From positions 1 through 14,425 of the forward strand of contig DATABA010000110.1 of assembly GCA_036259835.1 (NCBI GenBank): a stretch of 14,425 nt of DNA. The letters run 5' to 3'. The translations under genes were made by a program, and so were the position numbers. The DNA comes from JALYGK01 sp036259835 (GTDB lineage: Bacteria > Actinomycetota > UBA4738). Shown here piece by piece: positions 1 through 7,126 of this stretch; position 1 is the first letter of the stretch, and the number at the start of each line of letters is the position of its first letter. A model generated the notes under the pieces. That model was not told the DNA's origin and did no database searches. It saw only the letters and a program-made list of their open reading frames with translations.

Positions 1-129
1 GGAGCCCCTCGCTTGCGCCTGCCCTCCCTGCTGGCCGGCCGGCTCCTCTCCTCCCCTGGTACACGCTCCCGCCACGAGCGCGAGCATCGCGGCAAGGACT
101 GCCGTCTTCGCGAAGAGGCCTCTTCGCAT
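1..129 (-). CDS. Secreted lipoprotein, N-terminal part only (cut by window edge)
   Basis: Forty-three codons are visible, from an ATG whose first base is 129 to the window edge; the rest lies outside. A strong ribosome binding site (AAGGAGG at 142-136 on the minus strand, six bases before the ATG) supports the start. The peptide begins MRRGLFAK, has a hydrophobic core at residues 9-22 and a lipobox-like V-A-G-A-C with Cys23, followed by a Gly/Glu/Gln/Pro-rich linker. This is the layout of a lipoprotein signal peptide: export, diacylglyceryl transfer to Cys23, cleavage before it. Such leaders are common on ABC transporter binding proteins, but no mature domain is visible, so the function is unknown. 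It lies 107 bases downstream of the 62-residue gene on the same strand. Lipoprotein call fairly sure. Confidence 0.72.
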   Translation of the reverse strand, partial: MRRGLFAKTAVLAAMLALVAGACTRGGEEPAGQQGGQAQARGS

Positions 130-181
130 GTCCTTCCTCCTTCCTGACTTCGGCGACCACCGCCAGCTCTGGCGCGGGGCC

Positions 182-209
182 AAATCATCACACGCGCGGC
201 GAGCGCGTG
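182..209 (-). terminator. Possible hairpin terminator after the 62-residue gene
   Basis: A perfect 7-bp inverted repeat (CACGCGC 191-197, loop GGCGA, GCGCGTG 203-209) lies downstream of the stop at 237. Read on the minus strand it is followed by TGATGATTT, which is only a weak T-tract. It could separate the 62-residue gene from the lipoprotein gene. Confidence 0.4.
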
Positions 210-236
210 CAGGCCCTCCTCGTGACCCGGCCGCTG

Positions 237-425
237 TCAGAAACCGGCCCGCGGCCGCTCCGGGAGGTCCTGTGCACCCTCCTTCACGGCGTTCCAGATC
301 TCCTTGAAGAGATCCGCGGCGTAGGACGGCGGCTGGCTCTTGTCGCCGCCCATGGATCCGCGCAATGCCATTGCGGTCAGGTCGATGGCCTTCTCGAACA
401 GTGCTCGATCGATTTCGGATGCCAC
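237..425 (-). CDS. Small protein of unknown function, 62 residues
   Basis: The start is a GTG at 425, preceded by a near-perfect ribosome binding site (AAGGAGG at 438-432, six-base spacing), so I consider the gene real despite its size. The product is soluble, with no membrane segment or signal peptide. Its N-terminal half looks helical (EIDRALFEKAIDLTAMALRG), followed by a Gly-rich turn (SMGGDKSQPPSY) and a second predicted helix (AADLFKEIWNAVKEGAQ), ending in a charged PERPRAGF tail. The helix-turn-PPSY-helix pattern faintly recalls the N-terminal segment of MucR/Ros-type regulators, but the zinc-binding part is absent and I do not claim homology. It diverges from the sulfurtransferase gene across an 82-base gap and reads towards the lipoprotein gene. 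Function unknown. Confidence 0.75.
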   Translation of the reverse strand: MASEIDRALFEKAIDLTAMALRGSMGGDKSQPPSYAADLFKEIWNAVKEGAQDLPERPRAGF

Positions 426-495
426 CTCAAACCTCCTTGACGAGTCGTCGGGTCAGTAGCGGGACGTAGGGTACAAAACGCCAGTTTCGCCGGGC

Positions 496-501
496 TAAGC
501 T
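496..501 (+). promoter_or_regulatory. Putative -10 box (TAAGCT) of a leaderless promoter
   Basis: TAAGCT matches TAnnnT and sits at -12 to -7 if transcription begins at the GTG start at 508. No Shine-Dalgarno precedes that GTG. This spacing is typical of leaderless actinobacterial genes. No convincing -35 is seen. The assignment is inference. Confidence 0.45.
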
Positions 502-507
502 CGGACC

Positions 508-1389
508 GTGCTGGTGAGCACGACGTGGCTTTCGTCTCATTTGAACGACCCCACCCTGGTCGTCGTGGACATGCGGTGGCGAGAGGACGGATCCGCCCCG
601 GCCCTCTACGAACGAGGCCACATCCCGGGGGCCGTATTCCTGGACTGGGCGACGGATATTGTCGAGCCAGACCACCCCATCGCATTCACGTTGGCGTCAC
701 CCGACCGGTTCCGAGAAGCGATGGAGCGATGCGGGATCGGCGACGAATCGACGGTGGTCGCGTACAGCGACCAGTTCGGATCCGGACCGCACCGGCTCTG
801 GTGGGCTTGCCGTCTCTACGGCCACGATCAGGTGTTGGTTCTCGATGGCGGTCTTGAAAAGTGGAGGGCCGAAGGCCGGCCGTTGTCGAACGAGCCGCCG
901 CATGATCGACCGCGCCGGAAATGGACTCCTGCCCCGTCTTCACGTCCCATGCTCGCCAGTGCGGTGGACGTGCTCGCCGCATCGAAGGAATCCCATTCGG
1001 TCGTCGTTGATGCACGTCCCGCCGAGCAATTCCTAGGGGAAGCGGTGTGGTTTGAAACCGGTTCGGTTGCGGCGGACCCCGACGGGATGGCCCGAACGCC
1101 TCGCGGCGACTTTCGCGCCGGCCGCGTTCCGTGGGCGACGAACATTCCCGCAGCGGACCTGTACGCCAACGACTTCACGATGAAGCCGCCGGAAGAACTC
1201 CGTGAACTGTTTACCCAAGCCGGTGTTGAGCCTGAATCGAGAGCAATTACGTATTGCGGCGCGGGGATTGCGGCGTCGGCGGTCCTGTTCGGACTTGTGC
1301 GTGCAGGATTCGAAGACGTCGCACTGTACGACGCGTCCTGGGAAGAATGGGGGCGTGACCGTACAAAGCCGATCGCTCGTGGGCCGTAA
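508..1389 (+). CDS. Thiosulfate/3-mercaptopyruvate sulfurtransferase (two rhodanese domains)
   Basis: The 293-residue protein has the usual length and tandem-rhodanese layout of cytoplasmic sulfurtransferases, which move sulfane sulfur from thiosulfate or 3-mercaptopyruvate to cyanide, thiols or protein acceptors. Domain 1 (about 4-125) carries RGHIPGAVFLD and VLDGGLEKW but lacks the active cysteine (Tyr86-Ser87 there), as expected for the structural domain. Domain 2 (about 148-285) has VVDAR at 166-170 and the catalytic loop CGAGIAAS with Cys250, then DASWEEWGRD. The loop is nearer the mercaptopyruvate type (CGSGVTA) than the thiosulfate type (CRKGVTA), so the donor is uncertain. Residues 181-200 form a longer linker than usual before the GRVPWATNIPA segment. 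Start: GTG 508 gives the family-like LVSTTWL; GTG 514 is an alternative. No Shine-Dalgarno is seen. The cyclase-NTPase gene follows 87 bases downstream. Confidence 0.9.
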   Translation: MLVSTTWLSSHLNDPTLVVVDMRWREDGSAPALYERGHIPGAVFLDWATDIVEPDHPIAFTLASPDRFREAMERCGIGDESTVVAYSDQFGSGPHRLWWACRLYGHDQVLVLDGGLEKWRAEGRPLSNEPPHDRPRRKWTPAPSSRPMLASAVDVLAASKESHSVVVDARPAEQFLGEAVWFETGSVAADPDGMARTPRGDFRAGRVPWATNIPAADLYANDFTMKPPEELRELFTQAGVEPESRAITYCGAGIAASAVLFGLVRAGFEDVALYDASWEEWGRDRTKPIARGP

Positions 1390-1394
1390 GGCGT

Positions 1395-1409
1395 CAGGCC
1401 CCCGGCCTG
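1395..1409. repeat. Small perfect inverted repeat after the sulfurtransferase gene
   Basis: CAGGCC, loop CCC, GGCCTG. It can form a 6-bp hairpin just after the stop at 1389 but has no T-tract, so it is at best a weak terminator or an RNA-end structure. Confidence 0.3.
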
Positions 1410-1476
1410 CCACCTCTAGCGCTCCCGTCGGAAGTCGCCCATACTGCGCTTTCACGTAAGGCAATGGGGGCGGCCA

Positions 1477-4400
1477 GTGGCCGGCGAGTCACCAGTGATT
1501 CAGAGCCCGGGTCCACGGGCGCAGCAGGTCGGCGACGAGATCAAGGTCTTTCTCATCGCGGACGTCCGCGGCTACACCCGATTCACGCAGGAGCGAGGAG
1601 ACGAGGCCGCCGCTCAGCTCGCGGCGAAGTTCGCCGCTGTCGCCAGGGAAGGTGTTGACGGTTCAGGCGGCTCCGTAATCGAGCTTCGCGGAGACGAGGC
1701 GCTCGCGGTCTTCAGTTCACCTCGTCAGGCTGTTCGGGCCGCCGTTGGATTGCAGTCGCGTTTTCTGGAGGAGACCTCCGCCGATCCCTCACTCCCGCTC
1801 CGCGTTGGAATCGGTCTCGATGCGGGGGAAGCCGTTCCCGTGGAGGACGGCTACCGCGGCGGGCCACTGAACGTTGCCGCGCGGCTGTGCGCCCAGGCGG
1901 CTCCCGGGGAAGTGCTCGCGAGCCACGAAGTGGTGCACCTGGCGCGGCGCGTTCAAGGCGTGATGTTTGTGGAGCACGGCCGGCTCCAATTGAAAGGACT
2001 TGCCCAGCCGGTCCAGGTTATGAGGGTCGTCCTGGAGGCGGCCAATCCGTACAAGGGGCTGCGGCCGTTCGACGAGGAGGACGCCTCGGATTTCTTCGGA
2101 CGCGACGCATTGACCGAACAACTCGTTGCCCGGCTCTCCGAACCTGGAGAAGGCTCGCGCTTTCTCGCGGTGGTGGGACCGAGTGGAAGCGGGAAGTCGT
2201 CCGTTGTGAGGGCCGGTCTTGTGCCCGCGATACGAGGTGGGGCCCTTCCTGGCTCGGCCCGACACGTCGTCACGGTGATGCTCCCGGGGACGCAACCCAC
2301 GAAGGAGCTCGCTGCGGCCCTTCAACACGTCGCGGATGTAGGTGGTCGGACGCTAAGCGATCTCGTCGAGAACGACCGGCAGCTCACGTCTGTGGTCGAC
2401 GAAATGCTGCGGTCGCGTGACGAAGAACTCCTGCTCGTGATCGATCAGTTCGAGGAAGTTTTCACTCTGGTCGAAGACGAGGAGGCGCGGATGCGATTCC
2501 TCGAGACCCTTCGTGAGGCCGTGCTCGAGCCCGCCAGCCGCCTTCGGGTCGTCGTCACATTGCGAGCGGATTTCTACGACCGTCCGCTTCTGTACAAGGG
2601 ATTCGGCGATCTCGTCGCTGCACGAACCCAGGCGGTCACGCCGCTTTCGGCCGATGAGCTGGAGCGCGCCATCTCGGGGCCTGCGGAGAAGAGTCGAGTC
2701 ACGTTGGAACCCGGACTCGTCGCCCAGGTCGTCGCGGACGTGACCGATCAGCCTGGTGCCCTTCCTCTTCTTCAGTACGCGCTGACCGAGCTGTTCGAGC
2801 ATCGCCGAGGCAACACCCTGACCCTCGATGCCTACCGTGCCGTCGGGGGCGTCGCCGGCGCACTGGTCCGGCGGGCCGAATCCGTCTACGACGAGCTGGA
2901 CGACGAGCAGAAGCGGGCCGCTCGGCAGCTGTTCCTACGACTGACGACGTCGGTGGACGACACGGAGTTCACTCGGCGGCGCGTTCGGCGGACTGAGGTC
3001 ACGTCCGTGCAGGGCCAAGCGGCGCCGATGGAGTCCGCGATCGAGGCCTTCGGAGCGGCGCGGCTCCTCTCGTTAGACCGCGACCCACTCACAGGGAACC
3101 CCACGGTCGAAGTCGCCCACGAGGCCCTTCTTTCTGAATGGACGCGGTTGCGTGAATGGCTCGCGGCCGCTCGTGAGGAGCTTCTGACACAGCACCGGCT
3201 TGCTGTCGCGGCGAGAGATTGGCTCGACGCCGGCCGAGACCCTTCCTTCCTGGCTTCTGGATCCCGCCTCGATCATTTCGAGACATGGCGAGACGGGTCC
3301 GGACTCGCTATGACGCCCGAGGAACGAGAGTTCCTCGAGGCCTCGGCGGCCGAACGCGACCGGCAGCGCACCGAGGAAGAGGCCCGGCACGCGCGGGAGG
3401 AAGCCCTGGAGCGCCGGTCGTTCCAACGGCTTCGAGCACTGGTGGCTGTTCTTGCCGCGGCGGCACTCGTCGCCGGAGGGCTCACCGTGTTCGCGTTCAA
3501 TCAACGCGGACGAGCGGAACGAGAGAGTCGTGTGGCTACCGCGCGGTCGCTTGCCGCTGCGGCGGTAGCGAACCTTGATAGCGACCCGGAGCGGAGCATC
3601 CTCCTCGCGCTCGAAGCGGTCGAGCAAACGAGGTCCGAGGACGGTTCGGTCCTGCCGGAGGCAGAGGAGGCTCTCCATCGGGCCGTGACGGCGTCACGGA
3701 TCGTTCTTTCCGTTCCCGGCGTCGGAGGAGCGCTGGATTGGAGCTCCAGGGGCGTCTTTGCGACCGAGGGTCCCGAGAACACCGGAGTGATCGACATCAA
3801 AGATGCGAGCACCGGCCGGACCGTTCGGAAGTTCAGGGGGCACTCCATCGATGTCAACCGCGTCGAGTTCAGCGAAGACGGCTCGATGCTGGCGACGACA
3901 GGTGACGACGGAGCGCTGAACGTCTGGGATCCCGTCACCGGCCGGTTGATCTCCAGTGTCACGGGCCCGACGCACACCGGTGCGATTACGAGCAGCGCCT
4001 TCGGCCCTTCATTCAGCGAGGATGGCTCGCTGCTTTCGGCGTCATGGCCGAATGACGAAACGGTACGGATCGTCGATCCGGCCACGGGCGAAGTCGTTCG
4101 GAGCATCGGAGGGTTACAGGGCGGTCCTGTCGACACGGCACTCAGCCCCGACGGCCGCCTGCTCCTGGTTTCTCACTTTGAGGGCGAAGTCTTCGTTTTC
4201 GACGTCTCATCCGGGAAGCGGTTGTTCGATTTGCGGGGTCATGCGGACTCCGTCAATACGGTCGCGTGGAGCCCGGACGGACGACGTATCGCGACAGCGT
4301 CCAACGACTCATCGGTCCGTGTCTGGGACGGCACGACGGGGCGGCACGCATTCACGCTATTCGGCCACACCGGGTCGGCAACCACGGTCGATTGGAGCCC

Positions 4401-5610
4401 GGATGGTGACCGACTGGTCACGGCAGGCTCGGACGGCACGGCACGCGTCTGGGAGACCGGGGGAGGCAGCGGCAGAGAGCTGATGTCGTTATCTGCCCAA
4501 GAGACCACGTCGGGAACATGGGCCGTCTTTTCTCCTGACGGGACGCACGTGATGACCGGCGACACCGCGATCACGGCAGTGAAGATCTGGGACGTGAGCA
4601 TCGGGGGCGACGCGGAGTGGGCGAACTTCCCCACGGATTCCCTTGCCCGCGCTGACGTTGCGTTCATGCCCGACGGCCGGGTCGTTGCCCCGATACGAAG
4701 GGATTCGGTGTCCGTCTGGGACGTCGGCAGCCGACGTGAGGTTCAGACCATTGGCCCCGGCCGAGGCTCCCCCCGGCCGGTCACCGCAATCGACGTCAGC
4801 CCGGACGGAACGATGATCGCCACCGTCCGGGAGTTCGCAACAGTCGCGAACGTCTGGGATTCGAGAACGGGAGAAGCGGTGTTCGAGGTGGACACCGACT
4901 TTGCATCGATAACGGCCGTCGACTGGAGCGGCGACGGCACACACCTCGTTGTGTCCCTCTACGACGGACCAATAGAGATTTTCGACCGCTCCGGTCGTGA
5001 AATTCGCCAGCTCCGCGAGGAGGCGGGATACACAGTCCTCGACGCTCGGTTCAGCTCGGACGGCCGCCTGCTCGCGACCTCCGGCTTGAACGAGAGCAAT
5101 TTCCGTTCGCATGCGACGATCTGGGACTGGGAGCGCGGTCGGACGGTGAGGAGGATCCAACAACGGACACCGATCGAGGCGGTCGATTTCGATCCCACGG
5201 GACGCCTCATTGCGACCGCTCATGGAGGCGGATCCGCTGAGGTTTGGGAAGTGGACAGCGGTCGAAGCGTCGCAAGGCTGGCCGGCCACTCGGGTCCTCT
5301 CAGCGACATCGCGTTCAGTCCGGAGGGCTCGCGCGTTGCAACCGCCGGCCAGGATGGCACCGTTCGTCTTTATGACGCACGGTCAGGGCGCCAGCTGGTG
5401 GTTCTGCACGGGCACGACCTCGAGGTGTCCGGAATCAGCTTCAGCCCGGATGGCAAGAGGCTCGCCTCGGCAGGTCCCGACGGCGTTGTGCGGATTTGGG
5501 CTCTCGACCTCGACGACGTCATCAGGATCGCGAGGCGGGAGGTGACCCGAGGCCTTACCGACGACGAATGCCGACAGTACCTTGACGTCAATCAATGTCC
5601 GAGGGACTGA
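1477..5610 (+). CDS. Class III cyclase-like / nSTAND NTPase / WD40 membrane signalling protein
   Basis: A 1377-residue multidomain protein. Residues 22-160 are a class III nucleotidyl cyclase-type domain: metal-binding Asp29 and Asp73 and the NVAARL segment (Asn132, Arg136) are present, but the usual purine-specifying Lys is Glu69 and its partner Asp appears to be Gly (about 125). Residues 190-210 (NPYKGLRPF...FFGRD) lead into an nSTAND1-type P-loop NTPase: Walker A GPSGSGKSS 234-242, Walker B LLLVIDQFEE 318-327, RADFYDR 363-369, GALPLLQYAL 427-436 and a winged-helix-like VAHEALLSEW 546-555. A charged coiled coil (about 612-650) precedes one membrane helix (654-676). Residues about 742-1345 hold some 14 WD40-like blades, and a tail ends in ECRQYL...CP. 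Known STAND proteins are NTP-driven switches in which the repeats sense a ligand and an N-terminal domain gives output. The ligand and output are unknown. The GTG start has only a weak GGGGG upstream; GTG 1495 is an alternative. Confidence 0.93.
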   Translation: MAGESPVIQSPGPRAQQVGDEIKVFLIADVRGYTRFTQERGDEAAAQLAAKFAAVAREGVDGSGGSVIELRGDEALAVFSSPRQAVRAAVGLQSRFLEETSADPSLPLRVGIGLDAGEAVPVEDGYRGGPLNVAARLCAQAAPGEVLASHEVVHLARRVQGVMFVEHGRLQLKGLAQPVQVMRVVLEAANPYKGLRPFDEEDASDFFGRDALTEQLVARLSEPGEGSRFLAVVGPSGSGKSSVVRAGLVPAIRGGALPGSARHVVTVMLPGTQPTKELAAALQHVADVGGRTLSDLVENDRQLTSVVDEMLRSRDEELLLVIDQFEEVFTLVEDEEARMRFLETLREAVLEPASRLRVVVTLRADFYDRPLLYKGFGDLVAARTQAVTPLSADELERAISGPAEKSRVTLEPGLVAQVVADVTDQPGALPLLQYALTELFEHRRGNTLTLDAYRAVGGVAGALVRRAESVYDELDDEQKRAARQLFLRLTTSVDDTEFTRRRVRRTEVTSVQGQAAPMESAIEAFGAARLLSLDRDPLTGNPTVEVAHEALLSEWTRLREWLAAAREELLTQHRLAVAARDWLDAGRDPSFLASGSRLDHFETWRDGSGLAMTPEEREFLEASAAERDRQRTEEEARHAREEALERRSFQRLRALVAVLAAAALVAGGLTVFAFNQRGRAERESRVATARSLAAAAVANLDSDPERSILLALEAVEQTRSEDGSVLPEAEEALHRAVTASRIVLSVPGVGGALDWSSRGVFATEGPENTGVIDIKDASTGRTVRKFRGHSIDVNRVEFSEDGSMLATTGDDGALNVWDPVTGRLISSVTGPTHTGAITSSAFGPSFSEDGSLLSASWPNDETVRIVDPATGEVVRSIGGLQGGPVDTALSPDGRLLLVSHFEGEVFVFDVSSGKRLFDLRGHADSVNTVAWSPDGRRIATASNDSSVRVWDGTTGRHAFTLFGHTGSATTVDWSPDGDRLVTAGSDGTARVWETGGGSGRELMSLSAQETTSGTWAVFSPDGTHVMTGDTAITAVKIWDVSIGGDAEWANFPTDSLARADVAFMPDGRVVAPIRRDSVSVWDVGSRREVQTIGPGRGSPRPVTAIDVSPDGTMIATVREFATVANVWDSRTGEAVFEVDTDFASITAVDWSGDGTHLVVSLYDGPIEIFDRSGREIRQLREEAGYTVLDARFSSDGRLLATSGLNESNFRSHATIWDWERGRTVRRIQQRTPIEAVDFDPTGRLIATAHGGGSAEVWEVDSGRSVARLAGHSGPLSDIAFSPEGSRVATAGQDGTVRLYDARSGRQLVVLHGHDLEVSGISFSPDGKRLASAGPDGVVRIWALDLDDVIRIARREVTRGLTDDECRQYLDVNQCPRD
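3736..5511 (+). repeat. About 14 WD40-like repeats (probably two 7-bladed propellers)
   Basis: Blade-ending segments seen in order are VIDIKDASTG, LNVWDPVTG, VRIVDPATG, VFVFDVSSG, VRVWDGTTG, ARVWETGGG, VKIWDVSIG, VSVWDVGSR, ANVWDSRTG, IEIFDRSGR, ATIWDWERG, AEVWEVDSG, VRLYDARSG and VRIWALDLD. Many are preceded by the SPDG turn and a GH dipeptide. Fourteen units fit two seven-bladed propellers. The propeller split is inference. Confidence 0.8.
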
Positions 5611-5643
5611 CTCGCCGTACCCCCGCCTGCCCAGTCGGGCGAG
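5611..5643. terminator. Weak hairpin between convergent genes
   Basis: The 42 bases between the two stop codons contain CTCGCC (5611-5616) pairing with GGCGAG (5638-5643), or alternatively GCCC/GGGC around AGTC (5629-5640). There is no T-tract on either strand. It may serve as a bidirectional transcript end for the cyclase-NTPase gene and zwf. Confidence 0.3.
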
Positions 5644-5652
5644 GGAGTAACC

Positions 5653-7095
5653 CTAGGCCTCGGGCGGCGGGTAGACGTGCCAGTGGTGCGGGAGGATCAG
5701 CTCATCTGACTCTTCCGGCCCCCACGAACCCGGTTCGTACTCGACCGCCTTGGGAGGATCGTTCAGGACCGGCATGAGCACTTCCCACGCCCGCTCCACC
5801 TCGTCCTCCCGAATGAACAGCGTGTGGTCGCCCTCCATCGCCTCCAGGATCAGCAGCTCGTAGGCGTCTACCAGTGGCGTCTGCCATCGCCGGTCGTAAT
5901 CGAAATCGAGTGTCGCTCGGTCGAGCTCGAGGCCCAAGCCAGGCCGCTTCACGTTGAGCGCCAGCGAGATTCCTTCGTTCGGTTGGATCCGGAAGATGAG
6001 GGCATCGCGGCCGACCGGCGTCGGCGTTGGCTCCACTCCACGAAACACGTTGTAGGGCACGTGCCGGAATGAGATTCCGATCTCGGTGACCTTTCGCTTC
6101 ATGCTCTTGCCGGTCCGCAAGTAGAACGGGACGCCCTTCCAGCGCCAGTTCTCGATCTCGATCTCCATGGCGGCGAAGGTCTCGACGTCGGACTCCGCTC
6201 CGACGTCTTCCTCATCTCGATACCCGCGGTACTGCCCACGAATGAGTTTCTGCGGATCGACGGGACTCATCGCCCGGAGGACCTTCACCTTCTCGTCACG
6301 AAGCCGGTCCGGTTCGTACGAAACGGGCGGTTCCATCGCCATAAACGTCAGCACCTGAAACAGATGCGTTTGGACCATGTCGCGGATGGCACCGGTCTCC
6401 TCGTAGAACGCGCCCCGGCCTTCGACTCCGATTTCCTCCGCCACCGTGATCTGCACGTTGTCGACGTACCGGCGGTTCCAGCTCGGCTCGAACATCCCGT
6501 TGGTGAACCGGAACGCCAGGATGTTCTGAATGGTCTCCTTCCCCAGATAGTGGTCGATCCGGAAGATTTGCGACTCGTCGAACACCTCATGCAGCTGATC
6601 ATTCAGCTCTCTCGCGCTGTCCAGGTCGTTGCCGAACGGCTTCTCGATGACGATCTTCCCGTTCTCCTGCATGCCGCTCTCGGCGAGCCGCCGCACGATC
6701 AGGGGATAGACCGCCGGAGGTGTTGAGCAGTAGTAGAACCGGCCACCTTCGGTCCCAAGGTGCCGATCACACGCTTCGAGCCGTTCGTCGAGACCCTCCA
6801 TCGCTCCTTCGCTGTCGAACTCTCCGGCGGTGTACGCGAGTCGTTTCTTGAACTCGTCCCACTCCGGGCCGGACGGGTCCACCTTGCCGAACTCCTTCAC
6901 CGCTTCAGCGGCGAATTCGCGGAACTCCTCGTCGGCCATCTCGCTGCGGGCGTAACCGACGATCCCGAATCCCTGCGGGAGCAAGCCCTCCAGGAAAAGG
7001 TGGAAGAAAGCGGGCAGGAGCTTTCGCCTGGACAGGTCGCCGGACGCCCCAAAAATCACGATGGCCTGCGGGTCCGCGGGCTTGACCGTGGCCAT
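5653..7095 (-). CDS. zwf: Glucose-6-phosphate dehydrogenase
   Basis: Oxidises glucose 6-phosphate to 6-phosphogluconolactone with reduction of NADP (or NAD), the entry step of the oxidative pentose phosphate pathway, in the cytoplasm. The 480-residue product has normal family length. Near the N terminus is the coenzyme-binding GASGDLSRRKLLP (16-28); EKPFG lies at 151-155; the active-site signature RIDHYLGKE (179-187) contains the catalytic His and substrate-binding Lys; FYLRTGKSM (324-332) is also typical. I chose the ATG at 7095, which makes MATVKPADPQ, because it has a strong Shine-Dalgarno (GGGAGGG at 7106-7100) and begins just before the Rossmann strand. Extending the frame to 7185 would overlap gnd and add an unlikely Arg-rich leader. 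It is the last gene of the reductase-gnd-zwf cluster, 31 bases after gnd. Confidence 0.96.
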   Translation of the reverse strand: MATVKPADPQAIVIFGASGDLSRRKLLPAFFHLFLEGLLPQGFGIVGYARSEMADEEFREFAAEAVKEFGKVDPSGPEWDEFKKRLAYTAGEFDSEGAMEGLDERLEACDRHLGTEGGRFYYCSTPPAVYPLIVRRLAESGMQENGKIVIEKPFGNDLDSARELNDQLHEVFDESQIFRIDHYLGKETIQNILAFRFTNGMFEPSWNRRYVDNVQITVAEEIGVEGRGAFYEETGAIRDMVQTHLFQVLTFMAMEPPVSYEPDRLRDEKVKVLRAMSPVDPQKLIRGQYRGYRDEEDVGAESDVETFAAMEIEIENWRWKGVPFYLRTGKSMKRKVTEIGISFRHVPYNVFRGVEPTPTPVGRDALIFRIQPNEGISLALNVKRPGLGLELDRATLDFDYDRRWQTPLVDAYELLILEAMEGDHTLFIREDEVERAWEVLMPVLNDPPKAVEYEPGSWGPEESDELILPHHWHVYPPPEA

Positions 7096-7126
7096 CAGTC
7101 CCTCCCTTGCAATCCGCGCTCGCCGC

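Noticed and set aside
1477..5610. An anti-phage defence or other conflict system around the nSTAND protein
   Set aside because: The fold class includes immune-type proteins, but no toxin, nuclease, protease or mobile-element gene is adjacent; neighbours are metabolic housekeeping genes.
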